DNA of 64,000 bases from Desulfurellaceae bacterium bin18 (GTDB lineage: Bacteria; Desulfobacterota; Binatia; Bin18): contig MPMI01000032.1 in the NCBI GenBank assembly GCA_002238415.1, positions 1 through 64,000 of the forward strand, read 5' to 3'. The translations under genes and the position numbers were made by a program. Below the pieces are notes generated by a model that searched no databases, was not told the origin of the DNA, and worked only from the letters and a program-made list of their open reading frames with translations. Of this stretch, positions 43,865-52,591 are shown one piece after another; the first letter of the stretch is position 1, and every line of letters begins with the position of its first letter.

Positions 43865-45361
43865 TCAGGAACCGAGGCGCCAGCCGCCAAGCTGTCGCCA
43901 CGGTGTGGGGGGGTCCTGCGCGGGCAAAGAAGTCTGTCCATCACCGTTTCGATGTGGATCACGGTGCAGGCTTGCGGCCAACGCGGCCGCAAGCCTATGC
44001 GGCTGCTCTCCAGGTTGCCAGTTCGGAAAATGCTCGGGCAAAAAGCCGGTGTGGGTATCGCCTGCGGCAAAGGCAGGGTGGTCCACGAGATCAATCAAAA
44101 AAGGCAGATTAGTCGTGAGGCCCAGAATGGCCGTTTGACGAAGTGCCCCAGCCATGCGTCTCCGGGCTTGCTCACGATCCGCTCCCCAGGTCGAAATCTT
44201 GGCAATCATGGGATCGTAATATATCGGCACCTCGGTCTGCGACTCGACCCCGGAATCAACCCGTACCCCCGGCCCTTGGGGCGCATGCCAGGCCAGTATA
44301 TGGCCGGGCGACGGCAGGAACCCGTGCGCGGCGTCTTCCGCATACAAACGGCACTCAAGGGCGTGGCCGTTGCGGCGGATATCGTCTTGCTGGAAGCCCA
44401 GCGCTTCCCCGGCGGCAATCCGGATTTGTTCATGCACCAGATCCAGACCGGTAATCCACTCGGTGATCGGATGCTCAACCTGGAGGCGCGCGTTGACTTC
44501 AAGGAAATAGAAATTCCCGTCGTTGTCGAGGATGAACTCTACGGTTCCGGCATTGTCGTAGCCCGCTGCCCTGGCCACGGTCAGCGCGGCCCGCGTCATC
44601 TCCCGGCGCAGGGACTCGGACACGGCGGGCGAGGGGGTCTCTTCGACTATTTTCTGATAGCGGCGCTGGATGGAGCACTCCCGTTCACCGAGATGGACGA
44701 TATTGCCGGCCGTGTCACCAAGAATCTGGACTTCTACATGGTGTGGGCGTTCGAGAAAACGCTCGACATACACCGTGCCTTCGGCAAAGGCCGCTGCAGC
44801 TTCGCGCTGCGCTGCGGACAAGGCCTCAACCAACTCGGCTTCCTCACGCACAATGCGCATCCCCTTACCGCCTCCACCCGCCGCGGCTTTAATCAGCAGG
44901 GGGTAGCCGAGTGATGCGACTTGCGCACGCACGGCCTCGGGGTCGGTCGCCAGGTCTTCAAGCGCGGGGATCACCGGCACGCCGAGTTGGGCCACTGTCC
45001 GGCGCGCAACAATCTTGTTTCCGACCGCGGACAGGGCATCCGGAGCCGGACCGATAAAGGTCAGGCCGGCATCAGCCACGGCCCGAGCAAAGGTCGCATT
45101 CTCCGATAAAAAGCCATAGCCAGGATGGATCGCGTCGGCTCCGGTCCGGCGGGCCGCAGCCAGTATGGACTCCCCGTGCAGATAGCTCTCGCTTGCCTGA
45201 GCCAGCCCCACACATACGGCCTCGTCCGCCGCATACAGATGGGGTGAAGAACGGTCGGCCTCTGAGTACACAGCCACTGTCGCAATACCCATTTCGCGAC
45301 AGGTTCGGGCGATACGAGTGGCGATCTCACCTCGGTTCGCAATGAGAATCTTCGAAAACAC
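43865..45361 (-). CDS. biotin carboxylase subunit of an acyl-CoA carboxylase
   Basis: 498 aa. Starts MFSKILIANRGEIATRIARTCREMGI, with the ATP-grasp glycine loop AAAGGGGKGMRIV, GERECSIQRRYQKIVEE and FYFLEVNARLQVEHPITEW. Carboxylates biotin with bicarbonate and ATP. A carboxyltransferase gene is not beside it; it may be elsewhere. A C-terminal tail of ~40 residues (HRLAAALAASLHRDPHRNGD) is unusual. This is a second biotin carboxylase in addition to the single-chain enzyme at 32189-35599. Confidence 0.93.
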   Translation of the reverse strand: MFSKILIANRGEIATRIARTCREMGIATVAVYSEADRSSPHLYAADEAVCVGLAQASESYLHGESILAAARRTGADAIHPGYGFLSENATFARAVADAGLTFIGPAPDALSAVGNKIVARRTVAQLGVPVIPALEDLATDPEAVRAQVASLGYPLLIKAAAGGGGKGMRIVREEAELVEALSAAQREAAAAFAEGTVYVERFLERPHHVEVQILGDTAGNIVHLGERECSIQRRYQKIVEETPSPAVSESLRREMTRAALTVARAAGYDNAGTVEFILDNDGNFYFLEVNARLQVEHPITEWITGLDLVHEQIRIAAGEALGFQQDDIRRNGHALECRLYAEDAAHGFLPSPGHILAWHAPQGPGVRVDSGVESQTEVPIYYDPMIAKISTWGADREQARRRMAGALRQTAILGLTTNLPFLIDLVDHPAFAAGDTHTGFLPEHFPNWQPGEQPHRLAAALAASLHRDPHRNGDGQTSLPAQDPPTPWRQLGGWRLGS

Positions 45362-45420
45362 AGCGGTCCAGATGCCTTCTCAATGCTGTCAGGGCGCAGG
45401 GGCCTGCACCGGACAGACCA

Positions 45421-46458
45421 TTAGACGCTTACGCCTTTTTCCTCGGCATGGATCTTTTGATACTTGCGGTAATCATATCCGGTTGCCATCGTGAGGAGCA
45501 TCTGGTCCATCCCACCGCTCCGCTCCCGGCGGAGGATTCTGAGGCGGTTGAAGAATTCCCGATAATCCTTATTCACCCGTCGTTTTTCATCCATGTGGCG
45601 GAAGAAAAAATCGCGCAGACGGGTAAGGGTAAAGCGGAAGGCGGAAAAGCGGAGTTCATTCGGAAAGGCGTCCCACTCGGACAGTGAAAGCGTGCGCTCC
45701 GACTGATAGCCATCAAGGAGGGCGTTGAACCGGCCAATATGGTAGCGCTCCTCGTAATAGCACAGGGCGTTTACGGCAGTTGCCAGGTCAGCAATGAACT
45801 TTCCAAAACAGGCCGCTTCAAAGTCGAGCACCCCAACGACTCTCCCACCACGAAACAGGACGTTATCAGGAAAGAGGTCTCCGTGGATCATGCCTTTTGG
45901 GAGCTTTTCCTCGCGATATTCTTCCTGATGCGCGATTTCGTCATCCAGGATGTGACCGAGATGCTTCAGATGGACCGCAATACGTCCGCGCAGGTTTTGA
46001 TGGATGCCGCGGACGCGATCAAAAGCAAACCGGTTTCTGATCGGGGTCTCATATGCCTGGCCCATGAGATGGAGCCGGGCCAGGGTCTGTCCTATTTTTT
46101 CTATATGCACATTGGTGAGCGTTGCTGCCGAGAATTCCTTGCCGGACAGATGACGGTAGAGTGAGACCGCCTTCTTGTCGTAGTGCTGGAGATAGGAACC
46201 ATTTTTATCGGCCATCGGCCGTGGGCATGGAAAGCCTTGTTGACGTAAAAAGATCAGGAAGTCGATTTCGCGCTGCGCATCGCTCGCGTCTTTGACCTCA
46301 TCAATCCGCAGAACGAATTTCCCCTTAGCGGACTCAAGGAAATAATGGGTGTTTACCGACCCGGCAGAAATGCCTTGAACGGTTGACAAGCGCCCTAATC
46401 CATAGTCTTTGACAAGACGATTCACTGCTTTGCGGTCGAGGACGGTGTAGACAGCCAT
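45421..46458 (-). CDS. thrB: homoserine kinase type II / APH-fold phosphotransferase
   Basis: About 345 aa from ATG 46458. It has the aminoglycoside-phosphotransferase fold: FVLRIDEV for the ATP Lys, the catalytic loop PKGMIHGDLFPDNVLF and the metal-binding GVLDFEAACFG. The N-terminus AVYTVLDRKAVNRLVKDYGLG and GISAGSVNTHYFLES resembles type II homoserine kinases, which phosphorylate homoserine for threonine synthesis. No other threonine gene is adjacent, so another small-molecule kinase is possible. Confidence 0.75.
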   Translation of the reverse strand: MAVYTVLDRKAVNRLVKDYGLGRLSTVQGISAGSVNTHYFLESAKGKFVLRIDEVKDASDAQREIDFLIFLRQQGFPCPRPMADKNGSYLQHYDKKAVSLYRHLSGKEFSAATLTNVHIEKIGQTLARLHLMGQAYETPIRNRFAFDRVRGIHQNLRGRIAVHLKHLGHILDDEIAHQEEYREEKLPKGMIHGDLFPDNVLFRGGRVVGVLDFEAACFGKFIADLATAVNALCYYEERYHIGRFNALLDGYQSERTLSLSEWDAFPNELRFSAFRFTLTRLRDFFFRHMDEKRRVNKDYREFFNRLRILRRERSGGMDQMLLTMATGYDYRKYQKIHAEEKGVSV

Positions 46459-46598
46459 GCAGACTTCTTCGGACATAGACCTCAACCTTTTCCCCTCCAC
46501 CCTCATACTGTCCAGACATACAGTCATACTACTGACGGTTGGGTTTTGTCAAGAAAAACTGACTGAATGTCCATTCAGGACACGAGGGGTGGGGGTTC

Positions 46599-46949
46599 TT
46601 ATGACACCGTTTGGATTTGCGGGAGCTGAATATCTGTCCCCGTCCTCCCCGTTTCCAGTTGACGGATAACGGTGAGGCTGGCCTCAGACAGCAGGCTGAT
46701 CCGGAGGCCGGCATATAATGGCGGATATGTCCGTAGAGTCTGGCAACCACGCGTGAGAAGTTTGAGGGCGCCTTGATACTGGGCGCTGGAAAGCTTGAGG
46801 TAACCGGCGGCCAACTGCACAAGCCCCTGGACAAAACGTTTCTCTTCGCCAACCGTCTCATTCCAGACAGCTTCCCAGATTTCATGCGCGGTAAGGAAAC
46901 GGCCCGCGTTAAAAGCCGCCACTCCGCGTAACAACAGGAGCCGAGACAT
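46599..46949 (-). CDS. DUF309-family protein
   Basis: 116 aa all-helical protein with FNAGRFLTAHEIWEAVW and RFVQGLVQLAAGYLKL, the hallmark of DUF309. Function unknown; family members may bind metal through the His/Glu of the first helix pair. It starts 3 bases after the stop of the glycerate kinase gene, so the two are probably co-transcribed. Confidence 0.82.
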   Translation of the reverse strand: MSRLLLLRGVAAFNAGRFLTAHEIWEAVWNETVGEEKRFVQGLVQLAAGYLKLSSAQYQGALKLLTRGCQTLRTYPPLYAGLRISLLSEASLTVIRQLETGRTGTDIQLPQIQTVS

Positions 46950-46952
46950 ACT

Positions 46953-48392
46953 CTACTCGCTGTCCTGTTTGCCGTGGCACTCTTCAGCGCCGGGAGGATA
47001 CACAAGCGCAATTTTCATATCCATCACGTTTGTGCCCGTTGAGCCTGGACGAAACAAGTCACCGAGAGCAGAAAAGAAGGTATAAGTGTCATTATTACGC
47101 AGGAATTGAACGGGGTCGAGATTTTTACGACGCGCTCGATCCAGCGTCCGGCCGTCCACAAAGGCTCCGGCAGCGTTGGTCGGACCATCTATGCCGTCCG
47201 TTCCCGCACTCAGCAGGCTCCACCCGGCTTCTCCGGCGAGTTCCTGGGCGACAGCCAGCGCAAACTCCTGATTGCGCCCTCCTTTCCCTGTGCCTCGGAC
47301 CTGTACCGTTGTCTCGCCACCAGCCAGCAGACACGTCGGGCCAGAACAGTGCTGACGAACGGCACGCAGAGTTTGGGCAAAATCATGTCCGGCCACGAGT
47401 GAGTCACCGGCGAGAGGCTGAGCAATCAGGTGAGAGCGTAGCCCTCGGTGCGCGGCAGCCTCGCGGACAGCCTGCAACGCCAGATGATTCGACCCAATCA
47501 GCATATTGTGGACGCGAGAGAAGAGCGAGTCTCCGGGTTTTGGCGTCTCAGGTATGCTCCCGCGGACGCCTTGCTGCAGGTGCGTGCACACGGACTGGGG
47601 GAGCCGCGGTGCGATGCCGTACTGCTCCACCACCCGCCACGCGTCCATAAACGTCGTTGGATCAGCGACGGTCGGGCCTGAGCCGATCACGCTCAGATCG
47701 TCACCAATCACGTCCGACAGAATCAGACTGACCACAGTCGCGGGCTGCGCGTGGTGTGCGAGCCAGCCGCCTTTTACCTGGGATACATGTTTGCGCACGG
47801 TGTTCAGCGCCAGGATGTCCGCCCCGCATTCCAATAAAACAGCATTGGTGGCGGTCTTGTCTGCAAGCGTCAGCCCGACCGCGGGACGTACCAGCAGACT
47901 GGAGGCCCCGCCGGTCAGACACACCAGGACGAGGTCGTGGGGTTGGACCTGAGAGAGGCTCTCCACAAGCACTTGGGTCGCGTACTCACTGCCCGGTCCG
48001 GGCAATGGATGCTCTCCTTGCACAACCCGCACTCCAGGCAGAAACAGGTCAGAGACCGCTTGCTCGCTCGGAATGATAATACAGCCGCCTATTCTCCTCT
48101 GGCCCAGCGCAGGCATCAGCGCCTGGGCCATGCTACCCGCCCCCTTACCTGCCCCAATCAGGAAGAGGCGACCCGTCAACGCGAGCGTCAACGCGTCAAC
48201 AGTCTCGAAGAGGGAACGTGTCCTCTTATCATCTAAAAAAGCTGGACACGTTTCCTCTTTGTCCCGTGGCTGGACGATCAGCCGCTCATTTTCAATCGTA
48301 ACGGTCTGTGGAATGAGATGGCGCGGATGGACCGCATCAACGGCCGTCCGAAAAAGCGCAGTGAGCAGCGTGTATCGGTCGTCGGGTCGCAT
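46953..48392 (-). CDS. glycerate 2-kinase (GckA/MOFRL family) with inserted palindromic element
   Basis: 479 aa. Phosphorylates glycerate to 2-phosphoglycerate. Family segments: RLFLIGAGKGAGSMAQAL, VCLTGGASSLLVRP, the DUF4147 part and the C-terminal MOFRL domain (GGETTVQVRGTGKGGRNQEFAL; SAGTDGIDGPTNAAGAFVD). Residues ~45-62 (RDKEETCPAFLDDKRTRSLF region) have no counterpart in the family and are encoded exactly by a copy of the dispersed palindromic element, in frame, in the linker before the first core strand. The rest of the protein is intact, so it probably remains functional. Confidence 0.9.
   Translation of the reverse strand: MRPDDRYTLLTALFRTAVDAVHPRHLIPQTVTIENERLIVQPRDKEETCPAFLDDKRTRSLFETVDALTLALTGRLFLIGAGKGAGSMAQALMPALGQRRIGGCIIIPSEQAVSDLFLPGVRVVQGEHPLPGPGSEYATQVLVESLSQVQPHDLVLVCLTGGASSLLVRPAVGLTLADKTATNAVLLECGADILALNTVRKHVSQVKGGWLAHHAQPATVVSLILSDVIGDDLSVIGSGPTVADPTTFMDAWRVVEQYGIAPRLPQSVCTHLQQGVRGSIPETPKPGDSLFSRVHNMLIGSNHLALQAVREAAAHRGLRSHLIAQPLAGDSLVAGHDFAQTLRAVRQHCSGPTCLLAGGETTVQVRGTGKGGRNQEFALAVAQELAGEAGWSLLSAGTDGIDGPTNAAGAFVDGRTLDRARRKNLDPVQFLRNNDTYTFFSALGDLFRPGSTGTNVMDMKIALVYPPGAEECHGKQDSE
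48208..48260. repeat. palindromic element, copy 6 (inside glycerate kinase gene, in frame)
   Basis: Arms AAGAGGGAACGTGTCC and GGACACGTTTCCTCTT match at 15 of 16 positions; minus-strand core AGCTTTTTTAGATGATAAGA. The element lies within a coding frame without stop codons and adds about 18 residues. Confidence 0.88.
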
Positions 48393-48469
48393 CTCAGCAC
48401 AGCAGGCCGACAGATGGGGCGCATTGCGCAGGCAATCAGAATAGGCCGAGGAAAAGGGTGGAACTGAGC

Positions 48470-48889
48470 TTAGCTGTCGTCAAGATCAACCAGGTTGGAC
48501 CGGCCGAATCCACCCCCGTCATCAATACGGCGTTGAAAGCGCGCTTCCTTTTCGCGTTCCTCTTGGCAGGCAACACACAATCGGGTGAACGGCAAGGCTT
48601 CGAGACGGGCTTGGGCGATCTCCTCTTCGCAGTCTTCACAAATGCCGTATTCACCGTCTTCGATCCGCTCCAGTGCGTTTTCTATGGCTTGCAGCTTATC
48701 CCGATCGCGGTCACTCAAGATCAGATGGATTTCCCGGTCGCGCTCCTCACTGGCGAGGTCATAGGTATCCATCCCCTCGTCCAGCGCACTCTCTTTACCC
48801 TCTCGGATTTCTTCGTCGAGCTGCAGCAGGATTTGCTGTTTTTGTCCGCCGAGCGTCGTCCGCATTTTTTTGAGGAACGCTTTTCTCAT
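48470..48889 (-). CDS. DksA/TraR-type C4 zinc-finger protein
   Basis: 139 aa from ATG 48889 (GGAGAAGG ribosome site). A coiled-coil helix pair is followed by a C-terminal C4 zinc finger (YGICEDCEEEIAQARLEALPFTRLCVACQ). DksA-type proteins bind RNA polymerase through the secondary channel and change transcription, often with ppGpp. The coiled-coil tip motif (LASEERDREIHLILSDRDRDKL) is somewhat unlike E. coli DksA, so a DksA-like regulator is the safe name. Confidence 0.88.
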   Translation of the reverse strand: MRKAFLKKMRTTLGGQKQQILLQLDEEIREGKESALDEGMDTYDLASEERDREIHLILSDRDRDKLQAIENALERIEDGEYGICEDCEEEIAQARLEALPFTRLCVACQEEREKEARFQRRIDDGGGFGRSNLVDLDDS

Positions 48890-48901
48890 GACACCTTCTC
48901 C

Positions 48902-48957
48902 AAAGAACAAATGTATCCGGCTTTTTCACCACGGTCGAGATAAAAAGGACGGACACC
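48902..48957. repeat. palindromic element, degenerate copy 7
   Basis: The left arm AAAGAACAAATGTATCC followed by GGCTTTTT is close to the family, and the right end has GGACACC, but the right arm has decayed. It fills the gap between the rimO stop and the DksA-like gene. Confidence 0.55.
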
Positions 48958-50418
48958 TTAGGGAGAAGCGGCGTCCAAGTCAAGAGCTGTATGCGGTTGG
49001 AGCGGCTGTTCGGAAAGACACAAAGCTTGCAGGTCGTAGCCGGACGCCCCGGTAAGCCGGGCGCGGATCATGTCACCGCTGTCAGCCTGGCACTGTTCCA
49101 GGAAGACGGTGCCGTCGATATCCGGAGCCTGGCCCTGCGTCCGTCCCCACCAGCGGCCGTGATCGTCCTGGCCACAGACGAGTACCGATCGTTCCTCACC
49201 CACCAGTGCCATATTTTTTTTACGCACGACCTCGGCCTGGCAGGCCATCAACTTGTGCCAGCGGTCTTCTTTGAGCTCTGCGCTGACCTGGTCGGCCATC
49301 GTGCCAGCGGCCGTCCCTTCCTCCTGGGAATAGCGAAACACCCCCACGTGGTCGAGCGCCGCTTCGGTCACGAAATCACACAGTTGTTGGAAATCGTCCT
49401 CTTGCTCACCGGGAAAGCCAACAATAAAGGACGAGCGTACGACCACGCCGGGAATAGCGGCCCGAATCCGGCCCAATATGCGTCGAATGCCATCCCCGCT
49501 TTTCTCGCGCTTCATCCGCCTCAACATCCGGTCGCTGATGTGCTGGAGCGGCATATCAATATACGGGCACACCTGTTCTTCTTCAGCAATGAAACGCAGC
49601 AGGGTTTCATCAAGATAATTCGGATAGCAATACAGCAGCCGAATCCAGTCCAGGCCCTCCACGCGCACAAGGGACTTGAGCAGAGCGAGCAGGGTCGTCC
49701 CATCGCGGCGCTCTCGTCCGTAGGCGGTCAGGTCCTGTGCAATAAGATTGATTTCCCTTACCCCTTGCGCAACCAGTCCGGCGGCTTCCGCCACGAGAGA
49801 GGCGATCGGCCGACTTTCCTGTAAGCCGCGAATTTTCGGAATAATACAAAAGGCGCATTTATGATTGCAGCCCTCGGCAACCTTGAGATAGGCCGAGTAA
49901 AAATGGGTGGTCGGGATACGCGGAACGGTATGGTCCGGCAGAACGTGGGCAGCCCCCAGATACAGGGCGGGACCAGAAGAGGGAACGTGTCCGGCTTTTT
50001 TGGACGATTGGAGGATACGTTCCCTCTTTTCGAGCGCGCGCCGCTTCTGTTCCAATATCTGAGTGATCCGCAGAAACTCTCCCGTTCCCACAAAAACGTC
50101 AACTTCGGGCAATACTTCGCGCAACTCCCGGCCGTAGCGCTGGGCTAAACAACCGGTCACGATGAGCTGCTTCTGGGCCGCTGTCTCCTTATAGGCCGCC
50201 AGGTCCAAGATCGTCTCAATCGACTCTTCCTTGGCCTCATCAATAAAGCTGCACGTATTGACCATCAGGACCCCGGCCTGTTCCGGATCGAGGCTCAGCG
50301 TGTAGCCCGCATCCGCCAGCAGGCCAAGCATGACCTCGCCGTCCACGAGATTTTTGGGACAACCCAGATTCACCAGATACACGGACTTGTCCGGGCCGGA
50401 CCGGGCCTTATTCATCAT
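48958..50418 (-). CDS. rimO: ribosomal protein S12 methylthiotransferase with inserted palindromic element
   Basis: 486 aa from ATG 50418 (or 50415), overlapping the PAC2 gene stop. The N-terminal methylthiotransferase domain has three cluster Cys (NLGCPKN, NTCSFI, GCLAQRY). The radical-SAM motif is CNHKCAFC, followed by a TRAM domain. It adds a methylthio group to Asp of ribosomal protein S12. Residues ~131-148 (KRERILQSSKKAGHVPSS) are encoded by a palindromic element and fall in the linker between the two domains, where the family normally has variable sequence. Confidence 0.93.
   Translation of the reverse strand: MMNKARSGPDKSVYLVNLGCPKNLVDGEVMLGLLADAGYTLSLDPEQAGVLMVNTCSFIDEAKEESIETILDLAAYKETAAQKQLIVTGCLAQRYGRELREVLPEVDVFVGTGEFLRITQILEQKRRALEKRERILQSSKKAGHVPSSGPALYLGAAHVLPDHTVPRIPTTHFYSAYLKVAEGCNHKCAFCIIPKIRGLQESRPIASLVAEAAGLVAQGVREINLIAQDLTAYGRERRDGTTLLALLKSLVRVEGLDWIRLLYCYPNYLDETLLRFIAEEEQVCPYIDMPLQHISDRMLRRMKREKSGDGIRRILGRIRAAIPGVVVRSSFIVGFPGEQEDDFQQLCDFVTEAALDHVGVFRYSQEEGTAAGTMADQVSAELKEDRWHKLMACQAEVVRKKNMALVGEERSVLVCGQDDHGRWWGRTQGQAPDIDGTVFLEQCQADSGDMIRARLTGASGYDLQALCLSEQPLQPHTALDLDAASP
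49977..50028. repeat. palindromic element, copy 8 (inside rimO, in frame)
   Basis: Arms AAGAGGGAACGTGTCC and GGATACGTTCCCTCTT match at 15 of 16 positions, with core GGCTTTTTTGGACGATTGGA. It is read through without a stop in the rimO frame. Relative to the rimO frame its orientation is opposite to that of the copy inside the glycerate kinase. Confidence 0.88.
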
Positions 50419-51325
50419 CTTTGCGGTCCTTACGCTGCTGCAAAAAACGCTGGAGTTCTTCGGCCATATCTTTGCCGTTGGCATGCCCATTGCCGTTGCC
50501 GTGTCCGTTACCGGCTTTGTCCTGGGCAGCGCTCTCCGGTTCCGGCCCCTCTTCCTGCTCCTGCTCTTCCAGCCGTTTGACATACGCGGCCAGGTTGGGA
50601 TTGTCGGCAATCGCCTTTGCGACCTGGGCGTCAAACTCCGCCGCGCCCGTCACCAACTCGGTGGTATCCAGGGCGATGTGGAGAAAGGATTCGAGACGGC
50701 TGACCAGGGCGAGGGCGGCCTTGGGGTTTGGCGCCGCGGAAATATAGTGCGGCACGTTGGCCCAGAAACTGATGGAGGTCAGTCCCGCCTGACGGCAAGC
50801 ATCATTCAGCACCCCGACAATGCCGGTTGGCCCCTCGTAGCGGGACGGGGTGAGCTGGAGTTGGGTCGCAATATCGGGGTCGCTACTGAAGCCGACCACG
50901 CGTACCGGTCTGGAGTAAGCAACATCGGCCAAGAGCGCACCCAGGGTAATAACCAGGCCTACCCCACACTGCTTGGCAACATCCAGGCAGGCCGCCGAAT
51001 ACGCCTTCCAGCGCAGATTCGGCTCAATGCCCAGCCCGAGGACCATGTCGCGTTTGAGCGACGCGGTGTTGCTCGCAAAGAACTCGTTTGCCGGCCAGCG
51101 AATCTCCCGGTAGAGCCCGTCTCGCAGGCGCACCTGGGGCCGGACCTCGCTGAAATTATAGAATTCTTCAGGATCGATCGTGGCGAAACGCTGGGCCTGG
51201 AGTCGTTTGATAAGGAATTGCGTGGCGTGTGTCGCCGCACTGCCGGCATCGTTCCAGCCGGCAAAGGCCACAATCAGGACGGGGTCGTTCAGTTCCGGAA
51301 TTCGTTCAATTGTCAATGCGTTCAT
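50408..51325 (-). CDS. PAC2-family protein (proteasome assembly chaperone-like)
   Basis: 305 aa. Starts with PVLIVAFAGWNDAGSAATHATQFLIKRL and has TLGALLADVAYSRPVRVVGFSSDP, typical of the PAC2 fold, in which bacterial members have unknown function. The C-terminal ~40 residues are low complexity (repeated Gly-Asn-Gly-His). It is upstream of rimO with a few bases of overlap. Confidence 0.85.
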   Translation of the reverse strand: MNALTIERIPELNDPVLIVAFAGWNDAGSAATHATQFLIKRLQAQRFATIDPEEFYNFSEVRPQVRLRDGLYREIRWPANEFFASNTASLKRDMVLGLGIEPNLRWKAYSAACLDVAKQCGVGLVITLGALLADVAYSRPVRVVGFSSDPDIATQLQLTPSRYEGPTGIVGVLNDACRQAGLTSISFWANVPHYISAAPNPKAALALVSRLESFLHIALDTTELVTGAAEFDAQVAKAIADNPNLAAYVKRLEEQEQEEGPEPESAAQDKAGNGHGNGNGHANGKDMAEELQRFLQQRKDRKDDE

Positions 51326-51486
51326 GGTTTCCCCCTAGAGACGAGAGATAGAGAGCACGGGCCATTTCCCCTATCTCCCCTCTCCATACTCCAGCGTCGC
51401 AGGAGTGTACCTGCTTCCCGGATGATTGCCAAGAGATTGTGCTGGCCTCGTGACCCGGTTCACGGACCCGAGAACGGTCGAAACCG

Positions 51487-52591
51487 TTACTCGGCTGCCG
51501 TCGATTGCTGGAGCAGATAGGCTTCAATAAACTGATCGATATCGCCATCCAGAACGGCGTCGGTGTTCCCGACCTCCACGCCGGTGCGATGGTCTTTGAC
51601 CATCCGGTAGGGATGGAGGACATAGGAGCGAATCTGACTCCCCCAGGCAATATCCTTTTTACTTTTATGCAGACCCTCCATCTTCTCCTTTTGTTTCTCC
51701 ATCTCCAACTCGTATAAACGGGCGCGGAGAATTTTCATCGCCATGGTTCGATTCCGATGTTGGGAACGTTCGTTCTGACACGCGACTACGATCCCACTTG
51801 GGAGGTGGGTCAGACGGATCGCTGAGTCGGTTTTGTTGACGTGCTGCCCCCCGGCTCCACTGGCGCGGTAGGTATCGACTCGCAAATCTTCGGGCCGGAT
51901 ATCGACTTCAACAGTCTCATCAATATCCGGATAGACAAAGACAGACGCAAAGGAGGTATGCCGCCGAGCATTGGCGTCAAACGGTGAAATCCGCACCAGC
52001 CGATGAATGCCCGCCTCTGCCTGCAGATAGCCGTAGGCGTAGGTCCCCTCAACAGTAAAGGTTGCACTCTTTACTCCACCGCCTTCACCGAGCAGGTGTT
52101 CGGCCATCTCTACGGTATAGCTGCGGCGTTCTGCCCAGCGCAGATACAGGCGGAGGAGCATATCGGCCCAGTCTTGGGCCTCAAGGCCACCGGCACCAGG
52201 GTGGAGGCTGACAATCGCGCTCTGCGCGTCGTGTTCTCCGCCCAGCATCCGCTGCAATTCGGCCCGGCTCACCGCTGCCTCAAGCTCGGGAACCGCCCGT
52301 TCTACTTCTTCAACCGCCTCGGCGTCACCAGCTTCGGCCAGTTCCAGAAAGATCAACGCGTCAGAGGCGGCCTGCGTCTGCTTTTTCCATTCCGTCACCG
52401 TGTCGAGTAGGTTTGCTCGCTCCTTGAGGATGGCCTGCGCCTTCTCCTGATCTTGCCAGAATCCGTCGGCCAGCGTGTGTTCTTCCAGTACGGTGGCCCG
52501 GGCTTCTTTATCCGGGATGTCAAAGATGCCTCCCAAGACTCTCAATACGTGCGCTCAGATCGTGTAGTTTTTCTCCGATTTCCGCGAGCAT
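51487..52591 (-). CDS. prfB: peptide chain release factor 2, programmed +1 frameshift
   Basis: Recognises UAA and UGA stop codons. The gene begins at ATG 52591 after GGAGGAGGCGGAG and runs 23 codons to an in-frame TGA at 52522-52520. The shift site is CTT TGA C, with the internal Shine-Dalgarno-like GGGAGG just upstream, the classical autoregulatory slippery site. After a +1 shift the frame continues DIPDKEA... to the stop at 51487, giving about 367 aa, close to E. coli RF2. The GGQ motif is in GAGGQHVNKTDSAIR; the SPF-like tripeptide is in RISPFDANARRHTSF. Overlaps the end of lnt by 50 bases. Confidence 0.95.

Noticed and set aside
50415-50634. N-terminal extension of the rimO frame (about 72 residues)
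   Set aside because: Antifamily Arg/Pro-rich sequence overlapping the PAC2 gene; the methionine at 50418 is directly before the family start.
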